Part shown: piece after piece, positions 1 to 6,497 of the stretch
Layout: each line of letters begins with the position of its first letter
How positions within the stretch are numbered: position 1 is the stretch's first letter
Assembly: GCA_964608185.1 (NCBI GenBank)
Contig: CAZSMR010000039.1
Coordinates: 1-8,523, forward strand
Direction: 5' to 3'
DNA length: 8,523 nt
Source of the DNA: Porticoccus sp964608185
GTDB lineage: Bacteria > Pseudomonadota > Gammaproteobacteria > Pseudomonadales > Porticoccaceae
Made by a program: the position numbers and the translations under genes
Notes under the pieces: model-generated
What the model saw: the letters and a program-made list of their open reading frames with translations, nothing else
Told to the model about the DNA's origin: nothing
Database searches by the model: none

Positions 1-822
1 CGAACTGGTCTTGGGATGATGGAATGTAAAAGAGCTTTGGCAGAGTCTGAAGGAGATATTGATAAAGCAATTGACGATCTCCGTAAGTCTAGTGGAATCA
101 AAGCGGCTAAAAAAGCAGGACGTATTGCTGCAGATGGTATAGTTGCAGTGAAATTGTCTAAAGACAATACGTACGGTGTTATGATCGAAGTAAATACTGA
201 AACAGATTTCGCTGCTCGTGATGATGCATTTTTAAAATTTGTTGCAACATCCTTAAGTACAGCTTTTGATGCTAAAAAACTTTGTTTCGATGAATTTGTT
301 GTTGATATGGAAATGGCTCGTCAGGCCTTAGTGCAAAAAATAGGTGAGAATATAAATATTCGTAGGGTCGAAACGATAAGATCACCAGTTATAGGTACTT
401 ATGTTCATAGTAATAGTCGTATAGGGGTTTTAGTAGCGCTTTCAGGTGGTAGCATCGAACTTGCTAAAGACGTAGCTATGCATATTGCAGCATCTAATCC
501 GCAAGTAGTAAAGCCAGAAGATATGCCTGATTCTTTAGTGCAAAAAGAAAAAGATATTTTTATTGCGCAGGCTAGAGAAAGCGGTAAGTCAGAGGAAATA
601 ATTGAAAAAATGATAACCGGTCGAATTAATAAATTCTTGTCAGAATCAAGCCTTATAAATCAACCTTTTGTTAAAAATCCAGAAATTACCATAAATAAGT
701 TAATTGAGCACTCAGGAGCTGAAGTGATTTCATTTCATAGGTTTGAAGTGGGGGAAGGAATTGAAAAAATAGAAGTTGATTTTGCGACAGAGGTTGCTGC
801 TCAACTTAGTGCAGCAACATAA
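1..822 (+). CDS. tsf: Translation elongation factor Ts (EF-Ts), 5'-truncated
   Basis: EF-Ts is the cytoplasmic nucleotide exchange factor that releases GDP from EF-Tu so it can bind GTP and aminoacyl-tRNA again. The reading frame is open from base 1 and ends with TAA at 820-822, giving 273 residues. The first visible residues, RTGLGMMECKRALAE, match the N-terminal UBA-like domain of the family just after its start (E. coli RERTGAGMMDCKKAL). About 14 residues plus the start codon therefore lie outside the window, and the ATG at 16 is internal. The core motif ETDF, whose Asp-Phe intrudes near the EF-Tu magnesium site, is at residues 67-70 of the fragment. The conserved KIGENINIRR (bases 334-363), MHIAAS (478-495) and C-terminal RFEVGEGIEK (739-768) are all present. 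The total length would match the usual 280-290 residues. rpsB is expected just upstream. Identification is essentially certain. Confidence 0.97.
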   Translation, partial: RTGLGMMECKRALAESEGDIDKAIDDLRKSSGIKAAKKAGRIAADGIVAVKLSKDNTYGVMIEVNTETDFAARDDAFLKFVATSLSTAFDAKKLCFDEFVVDMEMARQALVQKIGENINIRRVETIRSPVIGTYVHSNSRIGVLVALSGGSIELAKDVAMHIAASNPQVVKPEDMPDSLVQKEKDIFIAQARESGKSEEIIEKMITGRINKFLSESSLINQPFVKNPEITINKLIEHSGAEVISFHRFEVGEGIEKIEVDFATEVAAQLSAAT

Positions 823-875
823 AAAACTCAGATTTTAGCCTATTCGCGTATGCGATAAAGTGTTAAAAAAGTCAT

Positions 876-886
876 AAGGATTGGAG
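876..886 (+). promoter_or_regulatory. Ribosome binding site that fixes the pyrH start
   Basis: Two purine motifs occur here: AAGGA at 876-880 and GGAG at 883-886. GGAG lies six bases before the ATG at 893, an ideal distance. AAGGA directly abuts the in-frame TTG at 881, leaving no spacer for that codon. This favours ATG 893 over the longer TTG reading. The rest of the 70-base tsf-pyrH gap holds only a weak stem (TCGC at 844-847 with GCGA at 852-855), with no T-run after it and no clear promoter. Confidence 0.75.
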
Positions 887-892
887 AAAAAC

Positions 893-1630
893 ATGCCTTC
901 TGTTGGAGACAAGAAGTATAAAAGAATTCTATTGAAGCTCAGTGGCGAGGAGTTGATGGGTGAGGAAGGTTTTGGCATTGACCCAAGAGTGCTAGATAGA
1001 ATGGCTCTTGAAATAGGACAACTTGTAGGTATTGGAGTGCAGCTTGGTCTGGTGATTGGAGGTGGTAACTTATTCAGAGGTGCAGCACTCAGTGCTGCTG
1101 GTATGGAGCGTGTTACAGGCGATCATATGGGTATGTTGGCAACAATGATGAATGGTCTAGCTATGAGAGATGCGCTCGATCGAAATAATATCTCTGCACA
1201 TGTTATGTCGGCAATTTCAATGAGCGGCGTCATGGAACAGTATGACCGACGAAAAGCAACTCGATACCTAGATGGTGGTGATGTAGTAATTTTTTCTGCG
1301 GGTACTGGGAATCCATTTTTTACTACAGACTCTGCAGCATGTTTACGTGGTATTGAAATTGATGCTGAGATTGTCCTAAAGGCAACTAAAGTAGATGGCG
1401 TATACTCTTCAGATCCATTAATTGATCCTAAGGCAACGATGTATTCGCATCTTACCTACGACGAAGCTTTAGAAAAAAAATTAGGTGTGATGGATTTAAC
1501 TGCTATATGTTTATGTCGCGAGCATCATATGCCTCTAAGGGTCTTCCGTATGGATAAAAAGGGAGCACTTTTAAATATTGTTGTAGGTGGAGATGAGGGA
1601 ACATTGATCGAGGAAAAACATGATGCTTGA
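893..1630 (+). CDS. pyrH: UMP kinase (uridylate kinase)
   Basis: PyrH phosphorylates UMP to UDP using ATP, in the cytoplasm, and so feeds UTP and CTP synthesis. It belongs to the amino-acid-kinase fold, not the eukaryotic UMP/CMP kinase family. The protein has 245 residues (E. coli 241). KLSGE (15-19) forms the phosphate-binding start; GGGNLFRG (56-63) and GDHMGM (76-81, with Asp77) line the UMP site; GTGNPFFTTDSAA (137-149) and KATKVDGVY (163-171) complete the UMP and ATP sites. I chose ATG 893 because GGAG sits six bases upstream and the protein then begins like its homologues; an in-frame TTG at 881 would add four residues but has no usable spacer. The 3' end overlaps frr by 11 bases, which suggests translational coupling. 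Several positions that I recall as GTP-allosteric in E. coli differ here (see findings). The sequence resembles the Pseudomonas form closely. Confidence 0.97.
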   Translation: MPSVGDKKYKRILLKLSGEELMGEEGFGIDPRVLDRMALEIGQLVGIGVQLGLVIGGGNLFRGAALSAAGMERVTGDHMGMLATMMNGLAMRDALDRNNISAHVMSAISMSGVMEQYDRRKATRYLDGGDVVIFSAGTGNPFFTTDSAACLRGIEIDAEIVLKATKVDGVYSSDPLIDPKATMYSHLTYDEALEKKLGVMDLTAICLCREHHMPLRVFRMDKKGALLNIVVGGDEGTLIEEKHDA

Positions 1631-2180
1631 TGATTTAAAAAAAGATGTAGAAGCAAGAATGGTAAAAAGTGTAAGTGCTTTGTCTAATGCCTTTAATAAG
1701 ATTCGAACAGGAAGAGCGCACCCAAGCCTGTTAGATGGCTTAACTGTATCCTACTACGGTTCTGATACACCTCTATCTCAAATTGGAAATGTAAATGTTT
1801 TAGATGCTAGAACTTTATCTGTTTCTGTTTGGGAAAAGGATCTAATACCAGAAGTAGAAAAAGCAATCCACAGATCAGATCTAGGTTTAAATCCATCAAC
1901 AACAGGCGAACTTATTCGTATTCCAATGCCTCAGTTGACAGAAGAGACTCGAAAAAACTTTATAAAAAAAGCCCGCTCAGAGGCTGAGAGTGCTAGAATT
2001 TCTGTGCGTAATGCACGTCGTGATATTCTTTCAGATGTAAAAGAGTTACACAAAAATAAAGATATTACAGAGGATGATGAACGTAAGATTCAGGACGAAG
2101 TACAAAAAATAACAGATAAATATATCAAGCAAGTTGATGAAGCTCTGGGCACTAAAGAAGTTGATTTGATGGAAATCTAA
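1620..2180 (+). CDS. frr: Ribosome recycling factor (RRF)
   Basis: RRF works with EF-G to split the post-termination ribosome so that subunits, mRNA and tRNA can be reused. The 186 residues match the family length (E. coli 185). Diagnostic stretches are KIRTGRAHPSLLDG (27-40), the hinge and domain II around residues 44-104, DLGLNPSTTGELIRIPMPQL (87-106), and the C-terminal helix of domain I with VRNARRD (129-135). Arg133 there matches the functionally important E. coli Arg132. The start is a tandem ATG-ATG at 1620 and 1623. GAGG at 1610-1613 lies six bases before the first and nine before the second; the second would give exactly 185 residues, so the choice is uncertain by one codon. The start lies inside the last codons of pyrH, and uppS follows after 13 bases. 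No anomaly is visible in the gene. Confidence 0.97.
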   Translation: MMLDDLKKDVEARMVKSVSALSNAFNKIRTGRAHPSLLDGLTVSYYGSDTPLSQIGNVNVLDARTLSVSVWEKDLIPEVEKAIHRSDLGLNPSTTGELIRIPMPQLTEETRKNFIKKARSEAESARISVRNARRDILSDVKELHKNKDITEDDERKIQDEVQKITDKYIKQVDEALGTKEVDLMEI

Positions 2181-2193
2181 GATAGGGCCCAAT

Positions 2194-2940
2194 ATGACTA
2201 AGCGCAAAGAAAAATCAACTTTCCTTTCTACTACCCATGTAGCAATAATAATGGACGGTAATAATAGATGGGCGAAAAAAAAAGGGCTAAAGGGAATTGA
2301 TGGACATATAGAGGGTACTGAAAGAATTCGTGATATTCTAAATTGTATAGAAAGACATGAAATAAATATATTGACACTTTTTGCATTCAGTAGTGAAAAT
2401 TGGAATCGGCCAAAAACTGAAGTTCACGCCCTGATGTCTTTATTAAACAGTTATCTTAAAAAAGAATTAAAAAACCTCATAGAGAACAATGTCAAATTAA
2501 TAGTGATTGGCCGCAGAGATCGATTCAGCTCGAAACTAAATAAACTCATTCAAGATACAGAACTGAAGACAAAAAATGGTAAGCGTACTTTAGTTTTAGC
2601 TTTGGACTATGGAGGACAATGGGAGATTACTGAAGCAACAAAAAGAATTGTCCTTAAGATCTCATCTGGAGAGCTTGACCCAAACAAGATAACTGAAAAT
2701 ATACTTTCACAAAGTATGTGCATACAAGATTTTCCGCCTCCTGATATTTGCATTCGGACTGGAGGGGAAAAAAGGATCAGTAATTTTTTGTTGTGGCATA
2801 TGGCTTATACCGAGCTTTATTTTACAGATTGTTATTGGCCTGATTTTGATGATATAGAATTTGATGATGCAATGCTTGATTATCGAAAAAGACAACGTCG
2901 CTACGGTAAAAGGTTAGACACAATTAAAGATAGGAAATAA
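2194..2940 (+). CDS. uppS: Undecaprenyl diphosphate synthase (cis-prenyltransferase)
   Basis: UppS condenses eight isopentenyl diphosphates onto farnesyl diphosphate to give C55 undecaprenyl diphosphate, the precursor of the lipid carrier for peptidoglycan and other surface glycans. It acts at the cytoplasmic face of the membrane. The protein has 248 residues, normal for the family. HVAIIMDGNNRWAKK (15-29) carries the catalytic Asp21 in the P-loop; His38 follows in GH; FSSENWNRP is at 65-73; RTGGEKRISNFLLW (188-201) binds IPP phosphate, and Glu207 in ELYF is the expected metal-linked acid. GNN in place of the E. coli GNG is also how I remember Pseudomonas UppS. The segment LDYGGQW (137-143) has Asp where bacterial homologues I recall have Asn. 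A Shine-Dalgarno AGGG (2184-2187) sits six bases before the ATG. The stop is two bases before the cdsA start, so coupling is likely. Confidence 0.96.
   Translation: MTKRKEKSTFLSTTHVAIIMDGNNRWAKKKGLKGIDGHIEGTERIRDILNCIERHEINILTLFAFSSENWNRPKTEVHALMSLLNSYLKKELKNLIENNVKLIVIGRRDRFSSKLNKLIQDTELKTKNGKRTLVLALDYGGQWEITEATKRIVLKISSGELDPNKITENILSQSMCIQDFPPPDICIRTGGEKRISNFLLWHMAYTELYFTDCYWPDFDDIEFDDAMLDYRKRQRRYGKRLDTIKDRK
2932..2935 (+). promoter_or_regulatory. Ribosome binding site supporting the TTG start of cdsA
   Basis: AGGA lies inside the last codons of uppS, seven bases before the TTG at 2943. No ATG or GTG gives a CdsA with a complete N terminus, and the TTG reading begins MLNQRIITA, parallel to E. 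coli MLKYRLISA. The site therefore decides an unusual start codon. Confidence 0.7.
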
Positions 2941-2942
2941 GT

Positions 2943-3785
2943 TTGCTTAATCAAAGAATAATAACAGCCATATTTATCGCTATAGTATTTATTGCAGTAT
3001 TGATCCTTTCTAATCCTAGTTTTATTTTCTTTCTTTCAGCCATTATAGTTATGTATGCTGGCTGGGAATGGGCAAATTTAGCAGGCTACCGTACTTTTTA
3101 TGCAAAACTATCTTATGTTTCTTTTATGTTGGGAGCATTGATTTTATCTGGTTTTCTGCTGGGCGCTCATAAACCAATATCTCTCGATCTAGTTGCTGGA
3201 CAGGCTATCTTAGTTTATTTGATTCCTTGGTGGGGGCTTGCTTTTTTGTGCATTCAGAGTTATCCGGGTAGCTCTTTTATTTGGGGTAGTAAATTTGCTA
3301 GGGGAGTAATAGGATTTCTTGTTTTAGTGCCAACTTGGGTGGCTATAGTAATATTGGCCTCTTTAGATAATGGAAAATGGCTAATTTTTACTGTTGCCGC
3401 AATTGTAGCCATTTCTGACATTAGTGCTTATTTTATAGGCTTAAAATTTGGTAAGTGCAAGCTCTGTCACAATGTTAGTCCGAATAAAACCTGGGAGGGT
3501 TTTTTGGGCGCTGTTATAATAAATTTATTTTTAATTATTTTTCTTGGTATATTTTTAGAATCAAATCTAATAAATTGGTTTACGTTATTTTTATTGATTA
3601 TGACTACAGCCCTTTCTTCTGCACTAGGTGATTTGCTTGTGAGTATGATGAAGAGATATCGAGGAATTAAAGATACTGGAGATATTCTTCCGGGCCATGG
3701 TGGTATTTTAGACCGTATAGATGGTCACACCGCTGCGTTTCCTATTTTTACTTTGATTTTTATTTATACTAATTTTCAGTTTTAA
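2943..3785 (+). CDS. cdsA: Phosphatidate cytidylyltransferase (CDP-diacylglycerol synthase)
   Basis: CdsA is an inner-membrane enzyme that joins phosphatidic acid and CTP to form CDP-diacylglycerol, the branch point for phosphatidylethanolamine, phosphatidylglycerol and cardiolipin. The protein has 280 residues (E. coli 285). Hydrophobic segments suggest about eight or nine membrane helices, roughly at 5-24, 26-42, 55-74, 86-106, 120-140, 146-166, 186-206, 211-228 and 262-278. The full family signature is at 234-260: SMMKR, then KDTG, then LPGHGGILDRID, with its paired catalytic acids. SDISAYFIG (158-166) and SPNKTWEG (179-186) are the other conserved cytidylyltransferase elements. The start is TTG, with AGGA seven bases upstream and only two bases after the uppS stop. 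The 17-base gap to dxr is pure AT-rich spacer. No truncation or frameshift is seen. Confidence 0.96.
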   Translation: MLNQRIITAIFIAIVFIAVLILSNPSFIFFLSAIIVMYAGWEWANLAGYRTFYAKLSYVSFMLGALILSGFLLGAHKPISLDLVAGQAILVYLIPWWGLAFLCIQSYPGSSFIWGSKFARGVIGFLVLVPTWVAIVILASLDNGKWLIFTVAAIVAISDISAYFIGLKFGKCKLCHNVSPNKTWEGFLGAVIINLFLIIFLGIFLESNLINWFTLFLLIMTTALSSALGDLLVSMMKRYRGIKDTGDILPGHGGILDRIDGHTAAFPIFTLIFIYTNFQF

Positions 3786-3802
3786 ATTAATTTTAATTGT
3801 TT

Positions 3803-4984
3803 ATGAAAAAATTAACAGTTTTGGGTGCAACAGGTTCAATTGGATTAAATGCCTTAAATGTTGCTTCCCAACATCCAGATAAATTTAAAATTTTTGCTTT
3901 AAGTTGTAATACAAAGGTAGCTGAGTTGGCTGATCAATGTAAGCAATTTAAGCCATCCTTTGCTGTCGTCTATGATATTTCCAAGATGCAAGAATTAGAG
4001 GCTTTATTGGAAATTTTTTCGCCAAATACAAAAGTTTTATCTGGTATTGACGGACTATGCAAAATAGCTAGTGATCCATCAGTCGATATAGTTATAGCAG
4101 CAATAGTTGGCTCTGCTGGCTTACTTCCCACTCTTGAGGCTGCAAAATCTGGAAAAAAAGTTTTACTAGCAAACAAAGAATCCTTAGTGATGGCTGGATC
4201 GTTGCTTATTAACGCAGTGAGTGAGAGTAAGGGTATTTTACTCCCTATAGATAGCGAGCATAATGCAATATTTCAATGCCTTCCTAATAACTATACTAGC
4301 TCAAAAAGTAGCGGTGTTCGCAAAGTTATTTTAACTGCTTCGGGTGGGCCGTTTAGAACATTAGATATAAATAAAATGTCAGAAATAACGGTTGAACAAG
4401 CTTGTAATCATCCTAACTGGAAGATGGGTAAAAAGATATCTGTAGACTCCGCAACTATGATGAACAAAGGCCTTGAATTAATTGAGGCCTGCTGGCTGTT
4501 CGGGCTTTCTCCTGATGAAATAGAGGTGGTTGTCCATCCACAAAGTATTATCCATTCAATGGTAGAATATTTAGATGGATCCGTTTTAGCTCAATTGGGT
4601 AATCCTGACATGAGAACTCCGATTGCACATGCACTTGCATGGCCCGAGAGAGTATCTTCTGGAGTCAATAGCTTAGATATCATAAGTACGGCACGACTAG
4701 ATTTTGAGTCTCCTAATCTAGAGAAGTTTCCTTGTTTGTCCCTTGCTATATCAGCTGCTAAGGCAGGTGGTAGTGCACCGATAACCCTAAATGCTTCTAA
4801 TGAGATAGCAGTAGAAGCATTTCTTAATAAACAGATTTTTTTTACAGAAATACCAGAGGTAGTTGCTTTAGTTTTGAAGGAAATGATACCAATAGAACCT
4901 AATACAATTAATGCTGTTCAAGTCTGCGATCGAAATTCCCGAGAATTAACACAGAAGTTAATTACAAAATACTTTATAAGGTAA
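3803..4984 (+). CDS. dxr: 1-deoxy-D-xylulose 5-phosphate reductoisomerase
   Basis: Dxr (IspC) rearranges and reduces 1-deoxyxylulose 5-phosphate to 2-C-methyl-erythritol 4-phosphate with NADPH and a divalent metal, the committed step of the MEP route to isoprenoids. It is the cytoplasmic target of fosmidomycin. The 393 residues match the family (E. coli 398). GATGSIG (8-14) is the NADPH-binding loop; LLANKESL (121-128) follows; DSEHNAIFQ (150-158) gives metal ligands Asp150 and Glu152; SGGPF starts at 180; HPNWKMGKKISVDSATMMNKGLE spans 203-225 and holds His203, Asn221, Lys222 and metal ligand Glu225. HPQSIIHSMV and LGNPDMRTPI complete the core. ATG 3803 is preferred because the protein then begins MKKLTVLG like homologues; an in-frame TTG at 3797 would add two residues. 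Neither has a Shine-Dalgarno site: the 17 bases upstream are nearly all A and T. Its position after cdsA follows the Pseudomonas-type order. Confidence 0.97.
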   Translation: MKKLTVLGATGSIGLNALNVASQHPDKFKIFALSCNTKVAELADQCKQFKPSFAVVYDISKMQELEALLEIFSPNTKVLSGIDGLCKIASDPSVDIVIAAIVGSAGLLPTLEAAKSGKKVLLANKESLVMAGSLLINAVSESKGILLPIDSEHNAIFQCLPNNYTSSKSSGVRKVILTASGGPFRTLDINKMSEITVEQACNHPNWKMGKKISVDSATMMNKGLELIEACWLFGLSPDEIEVVVHPQSIIHSMVEYLDGSVLAQLGNPDMRTPIAHALAWPERVSSGVNSLDIISTARLDFESPNLEKFPCLSLAISAAKAGGSAPITLNASNEIAVEAFLNKQIFFTEIPEVVALVLKEMIPIEPNTINAVQVCDRNSRELTQKLITKYFIR

Positions 4985-4987
4985 TTT

Positions 4988-5029
4988 ATGTGGCTAGAAA
5001 TTTTTAATTTGATCAAGCTGGGAGGTTAA
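4988..5029 (+). other. Possible 13-codon leader ORF upstream of rseP
   Basis: An ATG at 4988 opens a 13-codon frame (MWLEIFNLIKLGG) that stops with TAA at 5027-5029, directly against the rseP ATG at 5030 and in the same frame. AAGG at 4978-4981, overlapping the end of dxr, is six bases before this ATG, so it has its own plausible ribosome binding site. Its last two sense codons, GGA GGT, are also the rseP Shine-Dalgarno sequence. It could carry ribosomes from dxr onto rseP. It could equally be chance in a 45-base gap; nothing proves translation, and I recognise no homologue. Confidence 0.3.
5020..5025 (+). promoter_or_regulatory. Strong Shine-Dalgarno site of rseP
   Basis: GGGAGG is the best Shine-Dalgarno match in the window. 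It stands four bases before the ATG at 5030, a slightly short spacer. It supports ATG 5030, which places the HEFGH motif at residue 21, as expected for RseP (residue 22 in E. coli). Confidence 0.7.
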
Positions 5030-6421
5030 ATGGACTTAATCGAAACAATTTTTTTCACCTTACTTGCTTTAGCTTTATTGATATCTTTTCATGAGTTCGG
5101 ACATTTTTTTATTGCCAGAGTCTGCAATGTCAAGGTTGTTCGTTTCTCGATCGGTTTCGGTTCAAAACTTTTAAGCTGGAAAGATAAAAATGGAACCGAA
5201 TTTGTCTTATCGGCTTTACCATTAGGTGGTTACGTCAAAATGGTTGACGAAAGAGAAGGAGGAGTATCTGCAGAAGATCTCCCTTTTGCCTTCACTCAAA
5301 AAAATGTTTGGCAAAGAATGGCTATTGTTGCAGCTGGCCCCGCCGCTAATTTTATTCTAGCCATTTTTATTTATTGGCTATTATTCTTAAGCGGGACTAC
5401 TGGGATAGTCCCTGTTATAGGCTCTCTTGATCCAAGCTCCATTGCTGAAAAAGCAGGCCTTAAAGTAGGGCACCAAATCGTTGCTATTGATGGAGAGAAA
5501 ACTCCAACTATACAGAAGCTTCATGAGCGTCTGATTAGTCGTATTGGAGAGTCAGGATTAATAAATTTTACAGTGAAGACAATAAAAAAAAATATACATT
5601 ATATATTAATTGTNNNNNNNNNNAGTCCTGAATTTTATAGCTTTGAAGGGCATTTAAAAGATTGGATGTCTGGTGCTGAAAAATTAGATCCACTAGCAGG
5701 CTTAGGCATAGATCTGTATACCCCAGAAATTTCGCCTTATATTGATATGGTTATAGCTAACAGCCCAGCAGAAAAATCAGGACTAAAAGCTAATGATTTA
5801 TTGCTGTCCGCAGATGGCATTCCTATAGCAAAATGGTCAACCTGGGTTGAATATATTCGAAGTCGCCCTGGTATCAATATAGATATTACAGTTCAGCGTG
5901 AAAACTCTATTATTTATACAATAATAACTCCTGAGAAAATTTCATTAGATACAGGGTTAGTTGTTGGAAAAGTAGGGATAGCTGTAAAAATGCCAGTTTG
6001 GCCAAAAAATATGGTTCAAGACTTCTCATATAGCCCCATAGAGGCTTTTAATGAAGCTGTATATAAGACTTGGGGCACCTCAGTTATGATTTTAGGCTCC
6101 GTAAAAAAAATGCTGTTAGGAGACATATCTGTGAAGCATTTGAGTGGGCCTATAACAATTGGAAAAATAGCTGGAAAATCAGCTAAATATGGAATCTCAT
6201 CCTATTTAGGGTTTCTGGCTCTACTGAGTATAAGCTTAGGTATTATGAATTTGCTCCCAGTTCCAGTATTAGATGGGGGACATTTAATGTACTTTATAGT
6301 TGAAGCAATCAAAGGATCTCCCTTATCTGATAGAATCCAATTGTTTGGTTTTAGGCTGGGCATATTTTTGGTGGTTGGGTTGATGTCCATAGCCCTGTAC
6401 AATGATATATTGTTAAATTAG
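5030..6421 (+). CDS. rseP: RIP metalloprotease RseP (site-2 protease), with an assembly gap
   Basis: RseP is an inner-membrane zinc protease. In the sigma-E pathway it cuts anti-sigma factor RseA (MucA in Pseudomonas, where the protease is MucP) after DegS/AlgW cleavage, and it also clears signal-peptide remnants. HEFGH (21-25) in the first membrane helix gives zinc ligands His21 and His25 and catalytic Glu22. LGGYVKM (65-71) belongs to the membrane-associated beta region. Two periplasmic PDZ domains span about 128-225 and 235-305. LSGPI (371-375) and NLLPVPVLDGGH (407-418) follow, the latter supplying the third zinc ligand Asp415. Membrane helices lie near 5-27, 98-120, 390-412 and 440-460. 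Length is 463 residues counting four unknown ones, against 450 in E. coli; the excess lies around the ten Ns at 5614-5623. The frame is kept across the gap as drawn. The neighbours dxr and bamA are as expected. Confidence 0.95.
   Translation: MDLIETIFFTLLALALLISFHEFGHFFIARVCNVKVVRFSIGFGSKLLSWKDKNGTEFVLSALPLGGYVKMVDEREGGVSAEDLPFAFTQKNVWQRMAIVAAGPAANFILAIFIYWLLFLSGTTGIVPVIGSLDPSSIAEKAGLKVGHQIVAIDGEKTPTIQKLHERLISRIGESGLINFTVKTIKKNIHYILIXXXXSPEFYSFEGHLKDWMSGAEKLDPLAGLGIDLYTPEISPYIDMVIANSPAEKSGLKANDLLLSADGIPIAKWSTWVEYIRSRPGINIDITVQRENSIIYTIITPEKISLDTGLVVGKVGIAVKMPVWPKNMVQDFSYSPIEAFNEAVYKTWGTSVMILGSVKKMLLGDISVKHLSGPITIGKIAGKSAKYGISSYLGFLALLSISLGIMNLLPVPVLDGGHLMYFIVEAIKGSPLSDRIQLFGFRLGIFLVVGLMSIALYNDILLN
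5614..5623. other. Assembly gap (ten Ns) inside rseP
   Basis: Ten unresolved bases interrupt the rseP PDZ1 region. The sequence just before is very AT-rich and contains a run of nine A (5584-5592), a plausible cause of the break. Ten may be a default or estimated gap size, so the true distance between the flanks is unknown. Confidence 0.95.
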
Positions 6422-6424
6422 CGT

Positions 6425-6458
6425 TCTGTAGCTACTAGTTATTAGCCTTAACTACAGA
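6425..6458 (+). repeat. Inverted repeat in the rseP-bamA gap
   Basis: TCTGTAG (6425-6431) is mirrored by CTACAGA (6452-6458). Between them, GCTA (6431-6434) can pair with TAGC (6443-6446), which would give a bulged stem. No T-run follows on the + strand, so this is not a typical terminator. It may be a leader or processing hairpin ahead of bamA, or chance. The rest of the 76-base gap is AT-rich, with no clear promoter and no Shine-Dalgarno site. Confidence 0.3.
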
Positions 6459-6497
6459 GTAAATCGAAAAATAAATAAATGGTGCAACTAATATCCA

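Noticed and set aside
823..875. Promoter or terminator between tsf and pyrH
   Set aside because: The only stem (844-855) is four pairs plus a bulge with no T-run, and I see no pair of -35 and -10 boxes at proper spacing.
881..892. TTG start at 881 for a 249-residue PyrH
   Set aside because: AAGGA abuts the TTG with no spacer, while GGAG is six bases from ATG 893, which also matches the usual N terminus.
1082..1098. 17-base palindrome GCAGCACT-C-AGTGCTGC in pyrH
   Set aside because: It encodes the family-conserved AALSAAG stretch; an 8-base inverted repeat with a short centre is expected about once by chance in a window of this size.
2707..2895. Reverse-strand ORF within uppS
   Set aside because: It lies entirely opposite conserved uppS codons and has no recognisable domain; it is a shadow of the coding strand.
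3797..3802. TTG start at 3797 for Dxr
   Set aside because: Neither start has a Shine-Dalgarno site; ATG 3803 gives the family N terminus MKKLTVLG without extra residues.
3970..4176. Reverse-strand ORF within dxr
   Set aside because: It is antisense to conserved Dxr sequence, with no family motifs.
5393..5412. Inverted repeat GGGACTA / TAGTCCC in rseP
   Set aside because: It is within coding sequence with no T-run; several 7-base stems with short loops are expected by chance in 8.5 kb.
6202..6402. Reverse-strand ORF within rseP
   Set aside because: It is antisense to the conserved RseP C-terminal metal-binding region and its low-complexity product looks like a frame shadow.
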